This document shows positions 1 through 11,200 of a stretch of DNA of 64,000 nt, in pieces (the stretch's first letter is position 1; each line of letters starts with the position of its first letter). Source of the DNA: Selaginella moellendorffii (lineage: Eukaryota; Streptophyta; Lycopodiopsida; Selaginellales; Selaginellaceae); contig NW_003314354.1 of assembly GCF_000143415.4 (NCBI RefSeq), positions 162,575 through 226,574 on the forward strand. Direction: 5' to 3'. A program made the translations under genes and the position numbers. The notes beneath the pieces are model-generated. The model saw only the letters and a list, made by a program, of their open reading frames with translations. It was not told where the DNA came from and did no database searches.

Positions 1-55
1 GTGCCATGAACACTGCCATCAACTAAATTTGGTTATTCAATTATAAGCACATAGC

Positions 56-1382
56 TGTAAGCCACAAATTTTTCCTTTCCAATTTGCCAGCTTACCTCGC
101 CTATCCGACCAACTCTGCCTTGGCTTGTGCTAAGTTCCCTCGCCAAGGTTCTCGTCTATGGTACCAGCTCCTACTTGGTTTCAGCTACTTACTGCACGAG
201 CAACGGAGTGTTAGCCATCCCTAAGTTGTAAGGAACCGACTCCCCGAGATGTCGTAGGCTAAAGGATCCCCAAAAGCTTGACCGAAATGACAAAGAGTTC
301 ATCGGATGGGACCAAGTCGAGGATCGAGTCCAAGACCGACTCTAGGACCGAGTTCGAGATAGAGTCCGGAATCGAGTCCGAGACCGACTCGGGGACCGAG
401 TTCGAGTCCGAGTTCGAGACCGAGTTTGAGACGGAGTCCGAGATCCGAAATCGGGTCCGAGACCGAGTCCGAGGTCGAGTCCGAGGTCGGGTCCGAGATC
501 GGGTCCGAGATCGAGTCCGAAATCGAGTCCGAGACCGAATCCGAAGTCGGATCCGAAATCGGGTCCGAGATCGAGCCAGAGACTAAGTCCAAATACTAAT
601 ACGGGTCACGGGGTGAAAGCCCAAAGCGTGCGTCTCCCAGGGGGGGGGGGGGGGGGGGGCGCGGGGGGTTCCAAAAGTATAGTAGGGATAGTGAGGTCCA
701 GGAACCAATTTTGAAGGGACTCTCCAGTTGGGCTTCCAAACCGACTTGAGGTTGGGACTGGGACTGAGGGGCCTTGGGTGGGAGTGAGCATGGACTTGGC
801 TGGTGCTGGAGGGGCCATCCAAGGAAGTGCTCAAGAGCAGCTCCCACTCCCGAAAGGGAAACCGACTGCGGTGCTCCCGGCTCAGGTGGAGTGGTGCCCC
901 GCTTGAGTACCTTGTGGCTCATTGGTCCTCGCCCTTCCGGGGGCTTGGGCCTTCCCTTCGGGATGGAAGAGGGGGGGTAGAGGTACCCATACCGGGCCGT
1001 TAGGCCACGGTGTTTCGCCCCGACGTCCCGAAGCAAGTGCTGCACCCAAGGCTTGGGATTTAGAGGGTCCCATGATCAAGTCTTGTGGTACCAAGGGGTG
1101 TTAGGAATCTGGAGGCTTGGTGTGCTTGGCTGCTTGTGCCTGCGGGGAGTGTAGCCGAACCTTAAGTCCAGTCTAACCTGGGGAGGGGGATTGGGAGAGA
1201 TTTGGGAATCCATAGATGAATGGCTAACACTCCGTTGCTCGTGCAGTAAGTAGCTGAAACCAAGTAGGAGCTGGTACCATAGGCGAGAACCTTGGCGAGG
1301 GAACTTAGCACAAGCCAAGGCAGAGTTGGTCGGATAGGCGAGGTAAGCTGGCAAATTGGAAAGGAAAAATTTGTGGCTTACA
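56..1382 (+). mobile_element. Rearranged LTR element (family B): inverted partial LTR plus full LTR, ATAGC target duplication
   Basis: A full-length LTR runs forward from TGTAAGG at 227 to TTACA at 1382. It is preceded at 56-220 by a reverse-complement copy of the last ~165 bp of the same LTR (compare 1218-1382), so both outer termini are the same LTR end. The unit is flanked by identical 5-bp direct repeats ATAGC at 51-55 and 1383-1387, the signature of integrase-mediated insertion. The interior holds a degenerate GAGTCC/GAGATC hexamer tract (about 310-590) and a run of 20 G at 640-659. A second copy of this LTR lies at 44039-45124. No gag or pol coding is present. Confidence 0.85.
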
Positions 1383-1387
1383 ATAGC

Positions 1388-2260
1388 TTCAAGCAATTAT
1401 ACCAACTGCTGCTCCAAAATCAAAGGAGGAGATTGTTGATTTGCCATAAAAATGAATGAAAAGAAAAGAGCAAAAGAAGAGAAATGACAAAAAGTTAAAA
1501 AGAAAAGGAGATCTAGACAATCCAAAAAGTTAGATCTAAATCAAAATCTTGAAAGGAAAAAACAAAAGAAAGGAAATGGAAAAAGCTAGATCCAAATTAA
1601 ATTCCTAAATTCAAGCACTCCTTAAGAACAATCAAAGATGCCTTCACCTCCACCAATGTGAGTGTATGGAATATAGAAAGGAAATACAAAAAATGTGCAT
1701 ATCAATTAACCCAAAAACCTTAGTTTAAGTGGTCTGGATTGAAATCAATTCAACAGCTACCAAAATCCCACTACACTAATATTAATATATAGCATTGTAG
1801 CCATACACTTGGCCCTCACAATATAATATTTTTTTTAGATAATAAATAGGCACATAAATGTTTTTTGAAAAAAAAATTTAGAAAAGAAAAATACTATAAC
1901 AAAAAAACTTCTATATAGATTAAAAAAAATAGAAATACTTATAACACACATCATATTTTGGCTAAATACTAAAGAAGTTATATGCTATTTGCCACTTGCT
2001 AAATAAATGACACTACCAAAGAATTTGTACAACTCATAAAATTGGAGGAAAATATTTATATAATAACATTTAATTTTTATTTTCATTTTCTTGTGAGAAA
2101 ACTTGCCTATTCCAATCTAGCCATCTAGGTGCTTGAACATCTGCATCTATGAATCACAAACAATGTTCTTGTGGTCTTGCAATGCCCATCAAGAACTTAG
2201 TATAGTATAACTTGACTGTCTTGCTACCTTGTCAATGGGATTGCAAAAATCACACGATTT
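1388..2260. other. AT-rich intergenic stretch without a recognisable gene
   Basis: Low-complexity A/T-rich sequence with no supportable ORF, RNA gene or clear element boundary. It lies between the LTR element and the dehydratase promoter. Confidence 0.6.
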
Positions 2261-2268
2261 TGGGGAAA

Positions 2269-2426
2269 ACCAACTAGTCAAATCTACCCGCGCTTTCGCC
2301 TCCCTCCCCCCACGTGTCGCATCGCCGCGCTCACGTCTAGGGCAACAGTCAAAGCCGTGGTGCCGGAGCCCCAATTTTGACCGGCTGCCTGGTAAAAAGG
2401 TAAAAGGCGGGGGCGAGATATATATA
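2269..2426 (+). promoter_or_regulatory. Core promoter of the arogenate dehydratase gene
   Basis: TATATATA at 2419-2426 lies about 105 bp before the chosen ATG (2533). A G-box, CACGTG, is at 2311-2316. ACCAACT at 2269-2275 fits the secondary-wall MYB-responsive consensus ACC(A/T)A(A/C)(T/C). That is biologically plausible for a gene supplying phenylalanine to lignin and phenylpropanoid synthesis. The motifs are seen directly; their use is inferred. Confidence 0.5.
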
Positions 2427-2532
2427 CTCCATCCCTAACTCTTTTCCCTCAGTGCTAACAGCACTTGGGCTTCTTCTTTTCATTTGTTCCATCTCAATTC
2501 AATCAATCGGATTGTTTGCTCCCAAGAGTTGT

Positions 2533-3861
2533 ATGGCCAGTGCCGCCACGCCAGTCAGTTGCAAGCTCCTGATCGAAAAGAAAAGCCCCAATCTCGCCAA
2601 TCAGAGGGATCATCTCCTCAATCTCCAGCAGCAGAGCAAGAAGAAGCGATTCAAGCCGGCTATGGCAGGCTACAATCTGGGTGAATTCTACGCCACCCGC
2701 GACGCCTGGAATTCCCGCCACGCGCAATGGCAGAGCCACTGCGCCATTGTTTCCAGCCAGTCCATCGCCCAGCCCGAGGAACAGCACGAACACTCCAAGA
2801 ACGCCGGTAGCGGTATCAATGGCGATCTAAAAGAGGGATCCATCCAGATCCTAGCAGCGTCAAACGGCGCCGCCGCCAAGTCCATGATGATGATCCTGCC
2901 CAAGCCGCTGTCCATCGCGGATCTCGCCATGCCGCCGTCGCACGGATCCACGCTGCGCGTCGCGTACCAGGGCGTCCCGGGGGCGTACAGCGAGGCGGCG
3001 GCATCCAAGGCCTACCCGGAATGCGAGCCCATCCCCTGCGAGCAATTCGAGGCCACATTCCAGGCCGTGGAGCTCTGGATCGCGGACCGCGCGGTACTGC
3101 CCATCGAGAACTCCCTCGGCGGTAGCATCCACCGGAACTACGATCTCCTCCTGCGTCACCGGCTCCACATCGTGGGCGAGGTCCAGCTACCAGTCCACCA
3201 CTGCCTCATGGCCCTCCCCGGCGCCTCGATCGAGGGGATCCGGCGAGTGATCAGCCACCCGCAAGCGCTAGCACAGGTGGAGCACACGCTGACCAACCTC
3301 GGGCTCCAGGCCGCGCGGGAAGCCGTGGACGATACCGCCGGTGCCGCGCAGCACATCGTGGCGAACAACCTCCGCGACACCGCGGCGGTGGCCAGCGCCC
3401 GCGCCGCGGAGATTTACGGCATGGACGTGCTGGCCAGCGGCATCCAGGACGATCCGGGCAACATGACGCGCTTCCTCATGCTGGCGCGCGAGCCCATCAT
3501 CCCGCGCACCGATCGGCGATTCAAGACGAGCATCGTCTTCGCGCTGGAGGAGGCGCCCGGGGCGCTGTTCAAGGCGCTCTCGGCCTTCGCGCTCCGGAAC
3601 ATCAATCTCACCAAGATCGAGAGCCGACCGCAAAAGAATCGGCCGGTGCGCGTCGTGGATGATAGCAACCACGGCACTGCGAAGTACTTCGAGTACCTCT
3701 TCTACATCGATTTCGAGGCGTCCATGGCGGATCCGCGGGCACAGAACGCGCTGGGGCAGCTCCAGGAGTTCGCGAGCTTCATCAGGGTTCTTGGGAGCTA
3801 CCCGATGGACATGACGCCGGTGGTACCGCCCGGCAAGCCCAAGGTGATCAGCACCACGTAG
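2533..3861 (+). CDS. ADT: Arogenate/prephenate dehydratase, plastid form (ADT)
   Basis: Converts arogenate (and/or prephenate) to phenylalanine (or phenylpyruvate), the last step of plant phenylalanine synthesis in the plastid. The first in-frame ATG gives 442 aa without introns. Residues 1 to about 135 are basic and Ser/Ala-rich with no conserved domain, consistent with a transit peptide plus linker. The PDT catalytic domain starts near residue 141 ([13 protein letters not shown], then [18 protein letters not shown]) and includes the catalytic-region motif NMTRFL. A C-terminal ACT regulatory domain follows, with [10 protein letters not shown] and the phenylalanine-binding ESRP motif, which predicts feedback control. 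Length and domain order match plant ADTs. Substrate preference cannot be read from the sequence. Two CACGTG boxes lie just after the stop (about 3900-3930). Confidence 0.93.
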   Translation: MASAATPVSCKLLIEKKSPNLANQRDHLLNLQQQSKKKRFKPAMAGYNLGEFYATRDAWNSRHAQWQSHCAIVSSQSIAQPEEQHEHSKNAGSGINGDLKEGSIQILAASNGAAAKSMMMILPKPLSIADLAMPPSHGSTLRVAYQGVPGAYSEAAASKAYPECEPIPCEQFEATFQAVELWIADRAVLPIENSLGGSIHRNYDLLLRHRLHIVGEVQLPVHHCLMALPGASIEGIRRVISHPQALAQVEHTLTNLGLQAAREAVDDTAGAAQHIVANNLRDTAAVASARAAEIYGMDVLASGIQDDPGNMTRFLMLAREPIIPRTDRRFKTSIVFALEEAPGALFKALSAFALRNINLTKIESRPQKNRPVRVVDDSNHGTAKYFEYLFYIDFEASMADPRAQNALGQLQEFASFIRVLGSYPMDMTPVVPPGKPKVISTT

Positions 3862-3869
3862 CCGGTACC

Positions 3870-4580
3870 GCACGGTGCGTACTCTATGCCGCGCGGTATA
3901 CCACGTGAATCGCGCGGGCTACCACGTGCAACATGTGATTGATTTTTCTTGCAAACACACCTTTGTATTAACACGAATCTCGAAATGAATGAAATAAATC
4001 TTCCCAGAGGATGGGAAGGACACACAAGTTGATGGAAGAACATTGTGATGCCACGATTAGACTCTCCAAACTTTGTCAGGTTTCTCAAACGTATGGTGGA
4101 TTGTATTGGAAGTTTTTGCTGCCAAGCTGCACGAATCACGATGGCGATTGTGATGTAGCAACCAATTCTTTAGGTTCTTCCTCCAAAAGCTTTAATGCTC
4201 GCCAGAAGAGAGCCGCGATTTCTTGACTTAAGAAATGACTTTAAAGCCGCGGGAGTGGACTTGCGACCTGGGAATTCAAGCGAGAATAAACGCAAGTGCG
4301 CGAATTCAACACAGAAGAATATGAATTGCCTCTGAAAGTTCTTAGCTTCGTGGTTTCATGCGAGGTTCATGAAGGAAATCATATATTTTCAGCTCTGCCT
4401 GAGATGTTTGAATCGGACTTTCAGGACTTAGCTCGCTTCAAGATCGGATGGAAAATCTCACTCGCGCAGTTCATGAAGGCAAAACGAGGTTTTCATGTTT
4501 GAATCAGACTTTCAGGAAGTGCTTGAAGATGGAAAAATCGAGGAAATCATTGATTTTCAGTTCCGCGAATGTTTAAAGCA
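3870..4580. repeat. Intergenic stretch with diverged repeats next to the PPR 3' end
   Basis: No supportable gene. From about 4350 the sequence repeats a unit of roughly 120 bp: phrases such as GACTTTCAGGA, TTAGCTCGCTT, AAGATCG and GGAAAATCTC recur near 4420-4470, 4505-4560 and 4585-4640. The last copy runs into the 3' end of the reverse-strand PPR ORF. Confidence 0.45.
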
Positions 4581-4585
4581 GACAT

Positions 4586-6490
4586 TCAGGAAGTTCTCAG
4601 TGCCTTAGCTCGCTTGAAGATCGAGGGTGGAAAAATCTCGCTCGTGTTGACACCCGCGTTCCTCTTGACGGCGCTCGCCACTGTAGTCCAGGCCAACTCG
4701 TCCGGCTCGAACGGCATACACCCAAATACCTCCCAAGCACGCTTGATCTCTCCAGCTCTAGCGAACAAATCCACCATGCAAACGTAGTGATCAAGGCAAG
4801 GATGATCCAAGCCCGAGAACTCCCCGGCCGCGAGCGCCAGGAAAAACACCCGCGCCGGATCGATCAGACCGGCGTGGCTGCACGCAAAGAGAACAGTGAC
4901 CATGGTGATCCCATCCGGTTTCGTTCCATCCAGCAGCATCGCGAGGAAGAGCTCGATCGAGATGGATGGGCGATCGTTCTGCGCATACGCGAGCATGATC
5001 GAGTTCCAGGCCGCGTCGTTCCTCACGGGCATTCGATCAAACACCGCGCGCGCCTCTTCCACTCGACCACACTTCCCGTACATCCCGACGATCGAGGTCC
5101 CGACTATGAAGTGCTCCTCCAGCTCCTCGTCCCGGATCGCAGCGTGGAATCGCCGCCCCTCGGCCAGCGCTGCGAGCCCGGCGCACGCATCGATCGCCGC
5201 GATGAATGTCACTTCGTCCGGTGCGACACCCTCGAGATCCATGATCGCGGGGAGTTGCAGAGCTGTCGCAGCGTCCTCTGAATCCAAGCTCGCGGCAAAT
5301 GCTTTGATGAGCGCCGTCCACGACACGACGTTTCTCTCCGGGGCGGAAACGAAGATCTTCTTAGCCTCGGCAAGATCACCGCAATCGCCGTAAGCGTCTA
5401 AGATTGCGTTCCAAGACGCAGTGTCCTGCTCCGGCATCAAATCAAACATGCTCCTCGCGTCATACAAATACCCGTTCTTAGCATACGATGCAACCATGCT
5501 CGTCCAGGACACTACGTTCCGCCTTGGCATCTCGTCGAAGAGATTGTGCGCTTCTTCCATCCCTCCGTGGAGTGCGTGTGATTGCACAATTGCGTTCCAG
5601 GAAACGATGTTTCGCTGCGGCATTGCATCGAAGAGACGGCGCGCTCGGGAGAGATTGCCGTGGTAAGCATTTGCAGTTACGATGGCAGTCCAGGATACCA
5701 CATCCGGAGACGGCATCCGGGTGACGAGCTCGCTTGCGCGGTCGAGGTCTCCTCTTTGTGCGTACGCCTGGATCATCACGTTCCAGGTAACGGTGTTTGG
5801 ACAATCAAGATCGTCAAACAGCCTCTGAGCCTCCAGAAAATGCCCCTTTTTGGCAAATGCTGCAATCAAAACAGTCCAAGCAACAACATCCGGCCGAGGG
5901 ATCATCTGAAACACTCGGAGCGTTTCGGCCATGCAAAAGTTCTGCTCGTACATGTGTAAGACTGCACTCCACGAGACAGAGTCTCTCTCCGGCATCGTGT
6001 CAAACAGCCATTTCGCTCGATGAAAATGCCCGTTTTGGGCATTTGCTGCAAACATGATGTTCCAGGTGTAGACATTGCGGTGGATCATGCCGTCGAACAC
6101 GGAGCCCGCCAGATCCAGCCGGCGGCACGCACCGTACATCTCGATCAAGAGATTGGCGATGTAGGTGTCGTTCCCGTACCCGTTCTTGGTGATGTGCGTG
6201 TGCGCCATCTTGCCTTCGATGAGCGCTTGCGAGTCGCGGCATTGGCGGAGCAGCGATGCGTAGGTCGCGGTGTCGGCCTTGAGGCTGAGATTGTTGAGCG
6301 CCGCGGTCAGCTTCTCCACCCTCATACATTTGATCGATCGAATGGAGCGAATTGGAAGCCTACATCCAAAATGAAAACCAATGTCAGTTCTTCCTTTCTT
6401 CGTCAGTGGTTTGTCGATTCGTGATGCATTATTGCCGCCCAAATGGATAGACTTGGCAAGAAACGTCTCCGAGGAGACGATCAAGAACAA
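4586..6490 (-). CDS. Pentatricopeptide repeat (PPR) protein, PLS-like
   Basis: A single-exon ORF of up to 634 aa made almost wholly of PPR motifs, for example VTWNVMIQAYAQRGDL, VVSWTAIVTANAYHGNL and NIVSWNAIVQSHALHGGM. PPR proteins bind organellar RNA and direct editing, splicing or stability in plastids or mitochondria. The first ~55 residues before MRVEKL have no repeat and could be an organelle-targeting peptide. A later start at MRVEKL (near 6324) is an alternative. The C-terminus has a partial E-type region (LDHYVCMVDLFARAG, then EPDELAWTTVASAVK) and ends abruptly without E+ or DYW. The last ~20 codons overlap a local tandem repeat, so the tail may be truncated or replaced. Confidence 0.88.
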   Translation of the reverse strand: MFLIVSSETFLAKSIHLGGNNASRIDKPLTKKGRTDIGFHFGCRLPIRSIRSIKCMRVEKLTAALNNLSLKADTATYASLLRQCRDSQALIEGKMAHTHITKNGYGNDTYIANLLIEMYGACRRLDLAGSVFDGMIHRNVYTWNIMFAANAQNGHFHRAKWLFDTMPERDSVSWSAVLHMYEQNFCMAETLRVFQMIPRPDVVAWTVLIAAFAKKGHFLEAQRLFDDLDCPNTVTWNVMIQAYAQRGDLDRASELVTRMPSPDVVSWTAIVTANAYHGNLSRARRLFDAMPQRNIVSWNAIVQSHALHGGMEEAHNLFDEMPRRNVVSWTSMVASYAKNGYLYDARSMFDLMPEQDTASWNAILDAYGDCGDLAEAKKIFVSAPERNVVSWTALIKAFAASLDSEDAATALQLPAIMDLEGVAPDEVTFIAAIDACAGLAALAEGRRFHAAIRDEELEEHFIVGTSIVGMYGKCGRVEEARAVFDRMPVRNDAAWNSIMLAYAQNDRPSISIELFLAMLLDGTKPDGITMVTVLFACSHAGLIDPARVFFLALAAGEFSGLDHPCLDHYVCMVDLFARAGEIKRAWEVFGCMPFEPDELAWTTVASAVKRNAGVNTSEIFPPSIFKRAKALRTS

Positions 6491-6822
6491 GTGGGCTCCT
6501 CTCGATTCGAGAAAGAGACCCTTCTTTCATTCTCACTCTCTGTGTTGTCAAGCTTTCCATGAATCTTTTCTCTCTTATGTGACCCCCACACGCACACCCG
6601 GCAGAGTTTCAATCTCTCGTAGCATTTTCTCCGCATAGAACAAGACCAGATCTTTTTCTGTTCTCATTTTGTTTACGGTATCTACAAGCAATCTACAAAG
6701 AAAAATCCAGGCACTTCTTCTATCTCGCATAACCAACATAACTTACACTTAACTTACGCTGATGAAATGATCGATGGATCATCCACTCGATCCAAGCTCT
6801 CTATCCAGCCGGGAAAGAGGAG

Positions 6823-8070
6823 CTAGTTTTTCTCCTCCTCCGTCGGCCTCAGCGTCAAGCAATCTAGATACAGCCCACCCTTCCAGTAGCTGCAATCCAC
6901 TTCCCGGATGCAAAACTCCAGCTCCAGCGGCTGGGCGATCAATCTCTCGCCCTCCACGACGATCTGCCCGACCTCAAACTCAAACCACTGCTCGAACCCA
7001 GTGACTGGGACCTGCTTCATCAGGTCCAGCTCCTTCTCCAAGACTTTGCCGTGCGTGATCTTGAGCCGGAAGAGCAGCGGCTTCTTCCAGGCGAGATAGA
7101 GGATCTGTCCGAATTGCGGGTTTGCTACCTTGAGCCTCCAAGTGGCCGAGTACTTCCCCGGAGTTAGCGAGCATTTCCATTTCCCAAACACTTCCAGCCG
7201 GCAAACCGCGAGTAAGTGCGCTACCTGCGATCAAGAAAAGGAAGAGTTCGACGTGATCAATCAATCAATCACTCTCTCGTGAAAGAAAGAAAAAACTAGA
7301 TCGGCCAATCACACACTGTCGCGAGGAAAGAAAAAGAAAAGTTTCTAAGTAGAGAAGAAGATTAGGTGAAGGGATGCTCTAAGCAACGCAAGAGAAAGAC
7401 CCCAGAAACACTGCAATATGACGAACAGACGTTTCCAAGCAAAGCTTATCCCCCCCTGGCGATGGAATCCATCCATCAATGCGAGCAATCCTCGTATCGA
7501 GCTGCTTGGAGCTATGGAGAGGGCAAGGCAAGATTTTGCAATGGAGCTCAAAGTGGAAGACGAAGAATCGAAATATCGGAATGGCAGTGCTAGCCCAGGA
7601 GGCCGAGCTATCAATCGATCGCTCGATGCAAAGAAAGAAAGAAGGCGGCAATGGAACAAGAAGAATGAAAGAGAGGAGGGATTTCTTACCTTGCCAAAGC
7701 AAGAACTCCGCGAGTCCTCCCAGCGCCAAAATCTCGCGTCCTGGCCCCAGGTCACGCCCATCCCGGCCACGGACAGGATCCTACACACCCCGCCGGTGCG
7801 TCGCAGCAGCAAATATTTCTGCCGGCCTCCACTCACGAAGATCCCCTCCGCCAGGGCCTGGAGGAGCTCCTTCCAGCTCTTCCATCCATCCCTGTAATCG
7901 CAGCACTCGCCGCGCACATCCGATGGGAGCAGCCCCTGCCACACGAGCTCGGAGCTCGCCGCCGCCGAGAAGGCCTGGCTCACCGACGCGAGGCGGCACG
8001 CATCCAGCGGCGTTGTCCGCCCGATGATCGCCGCAATGCAATCGATGGGAAGATCGCCGAGGCTCGACAT
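6823..8070 (-). CDS. F-box protein with phloem protein 2 (PP2)-like domain
   Basis: Two exons, 8070-7690 and 7224-6823, joined by GT-AG splicing, give 260 aa. The N-terminal F-box (GDLPIDCIAAIIGRTTPLDA, then LASVSQAFS) should bind SKP1 of an SCF ubiquitin ligase. The rest is a PP2 domain: CRLEVFGKW, YSATWRLKVA, and the terminal WKGGLYLDCLTLRP. PP2 domains are lectin-like and probably supply the substrate-binding side. F-box/PP2 fusions are common in plants. The 466-bp intron is long for this window. The start lies 168 bp from the ATG of the divergent coiled-coil gene. Confidence 0.9.
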
Positions 8071-8238
8071 TCTTGAGACGAGAGAGCGTTCTTCTCTTTA
8101 GCCCTCTCGTCCTGTTCTACTTCTATTCATCGCCAGATATTCCAGTAAATATTCTTTTGGCATTCTAATTTAGGGTTCGTCGAGGCGATGGCGGAGCTGG
8201 AGGCGATGCTAGGGCTCCGCGACTGATGCTTCGCGGGG
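8071..8238. promoter_or_regulatory. Divergent promoter with a 12-codon uORF at 8188-8226
   Basis: The 168 bp between the reverse-strand F-box/PP2 start (8070) and the forward coiled-coil start (8239) must carry both promoters. A short uORF (ATG at 8188, 12 codons plus TGA at 8224-8226) lies 12 bp before the main forward ATG. An additional ATG at 8226 overlaps its stop. If transcribed, this leader would impose scanning or reinitiation on the downstream gene. Confidence 0.5.
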
Positions 8239-11200
8239 ATGGAAAACGGCACTGCTGCTGCTCCGAATCCTTGCTGCAAGCAGGTATATCCTAGATTCTT
8301 TCGCGATTTGATCGAAATCGAGTCTGTCAATCGATCGCTGCAGCTCGCGGAGAAGCTCGAGAAGAGCGATGCCGGGAGAAAGAAGCTACGGCAGGCGATA
8401 TCGATGCTCAAGGAGAAGCTGGAGGCCGCCGACAAGGTTATGCAAGAGAATGACGCTCTACGACGAGGTGTGTGGCTCTATCTCTTTACTCGCAAACTTT
8501 TTTCTTCGTCTTTTGCTCTTGTGGTGATCATCTAATCCCCCGGAACCCTTCCATAGGGATCTGTCTATCGTTTTTGGCCCAAGTCTTGCTTGTAAAGGCT
8601 CTCATAACGATGCGAGCCATTGGGGATTGCGCAAAGAAGCAGGCAACACACTGGTGTTTACAATGCCAGTCTTGCTTCTTTGTGCATGATCCTGAGACAG
8701 GGACTCTTAGTCTCAAATTGGTAGGAATGGTGGATGACTTTGTCGAGGAGCTCACTCTCGTGTCGTATTCTTTTGTTGACAGATTGCGAGAAAGAGCGTG
8801 AGCGTGCTGCAATGGAAAGACAGGCTGCTGAGAAAGAGAAGAACGCCCGGCTAGTGCTGGAGGAGGAGGGCCGGTCTTTGAAGGAAACACTAGCCATGGC
8901 AATAGCCAGGATAGATTTCCTGGAGGCCACACAGGCAGCTGATCGGAAAGAAGTGCAGCATTTGCGTAACGAGGTACCGATTTATGTTCCCTTTTCTTTC
9001 GCTTAAAGAGTAAATCTTACAGGTGAGAGTGGCCGTGGATGGCGTTCGTGCAGCTGTAACCACCAGCGAAACAGCGCAAAGAGTATGTATAAGTCTTGAG
9101 AAGAACCTGACGGCTAAGGTATGCCTTTCAACCTCGTGCTACGTAGAAGTACTGAACAGGTGTTACAGGTCAATGCGCTTCCAAAAGCCGGTGGACAAAA
9201 CTTGCAGGCTCAAAATGGATTTAAAGCTCTCCAGGGAACTGTCAGCACTTCTCAAAAGGAAATGGCCGCGCTGTCTACGAGGTTGGCAGCGTTGGAGACA
9301 CAAAATGCACAATATGTCGATCAACTGAACCAGTTGCGGCAGGCCACAGCCGTAAAGACAGCAAAGCCCACGGAGGCCGTCGCTACGAAAACTCCATCGA
9401 AGCTACCTCCGAGATCTCAACAACAAAGGCCCGACTTAAATCGTAGTGTGGTCCGGAACTCTCGGTATACTTCCACTTCAACCGGCGCCATTCAAGTGAT
9501 ACCCGGAATTGCAGACATACTTCAACCATTGACGTCGGCATCGAAGAAAACAGGCTTTGTTGTGCATGACGAGAACCACGAGCAGGCGAAGGCTTATACT
9601 GCCAAAGCCACGCAGGACAAAGACCCGGTTTATGAGACTGCAAAGGATGGGTCAGACTTAACTGTTCAGGACGATTGTGGTGGGGCAGGAAAAACAGCAA
9701 AAAAGCTGTTGCACTCACTCAGCCGCCTAATTCACAAGGAGAAACGGGCGCATTCGAGAATGGAGGTCAAACTGTGTGAGTTGCAACAAGCACTTAATCA
9801 CAGTGAGTCTCCTCAAGCGAAACAGCATAAAAAGAGAAAGAGAAGTGGAGCTGAGGCAACCAATTCTAAACATTCATCGAAAGCAAAGGCGAGCAGGAAA
9901 AAGCGGAAACTGAAGGTGGATGCTGTCGTCATTGATGATGACTCGGAGATGGAGGTTCTCGTTGAAAAGTGGCTGGACGCGAAAAAGAATCTGCATTCGC
10001 CAAACTTACCTGAGGTTCCGTCGCGGGCACAAACTGCGATTAGCAACTCGGAGACTCGACCGTGCACGGCTGCGTCACCTCAGGATGTTTCAGGACATGC
10101 TTCAGAAGTTCCAAACGTTCAAAGCTGCCAACAAAATATTGGAAGAGCAGAAGTCTGGAAGGTCCAAGGCTCTTCCAAGGATGAAGCCTGCCAACAGAAT
10201 ACTGGGAAATCAGAAGTTTTGATAGTTCGAGGCCGCGAACAGGACACTGGACATGCCGCAGACTTGGACACCGTGACCAGGTATCAACTCAGTCCAAGGT
10301 TGCTTTCTACAGCTCCTCAAGCTGTCGTTGAGGAACGTGGGGGTCAACTGAATTTCGATGATCGAGACGAGCTGCGCATTTGGTTTTCTGATGCGAAAGA
10401 AGTGCGCGGGGCTATTTTATCAAATGAAGATTGCCCGAACCAGAGCGTTTTGGATATGGAGATAGTTGCCGGCTGCTTCGTGGGTGATGACGGGCTTTTG
10501 AAGCCTTCAGAATCATGGAAGCAAGAGTTTGAATCGAGAGCCAGTGGCCTGGCTTTGAACATAACACTGAGGTGAGCATGCTTGTCTTGGGCTGCAGGAT
10601 TCTAACATCTTTGGCAGGTCATCCTTGCTGGTAGTAACTTCGAGCATTGTCAACATCCTAACGACGAGACTGTTTCATGGTAACGTGGTTTTCCAGTTCG
10701 GGAGCTTTCTCTGCAATGGTCAGTAGCGTCCCTTTTAAAAAATACACCAGAATCTGATATGTTGCTGTTTGCTACAGTTTTAACTGGAAAGCGTGTGGCC
10801 TTCGATACACTGCTGAGGCTTCTCTCCAGTTTCCTTATCTTCGGCGAAACTCAGTTTTTTATGGCTATAATGACAAGAGACGAAAAGGAAGTTCACAGAC
10901 TAGATTGTTTTGCTGCTAAAGCAACAGCGGACGAGGTTGCTGCTGCTAGTAAGCTCCTCGCAACTCTATGCAACATATCTGGCCATTTCCGGCTCTTGCG
11001 CAAGATCACTCACAAGATTCTACGCCGGAGCCTGATGGATGTCGGTCTGTTGGTCACCGTTTTGGCTTCACTTGCCTCGGTTTCGAAACAGCTCCTCTCA
11101 GATACAGTGATCCGATGTGTTGCTTCCGAGCTGGTTGCGGAGGTGGTGGTTCCGCAACAATGTGGTACGCTTGCCAGTTTAGATGGGAAGCTACAGGACA

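Noticed and set aside
278-592. Arg/Glu/Ser/Asp-repeat proteins on both strands (also 35084-35998, 39792-40853, 43231-43756, 44090-44353)
   Set aside because: They are translations of the GAGTCC/GAGATG hexamer tract inside LTRs; every frame stays open because the repeat unit lacks stops. No coding signal otherwise.
2452-2532. Upstream extension of the dehydratase reading frame
   Set aside because: It begins at a GTG only ~25 bp after the TATA box; the ATG at 2533 is the natural start and leaves a full transit-peptide-like region.
3268-3873. 201-codon reverse ORF over the dehydratase
   Set aside because: Antisense shadow of a GC-rich intronless gene; the forward frame has complete PDT and ACT motifs.
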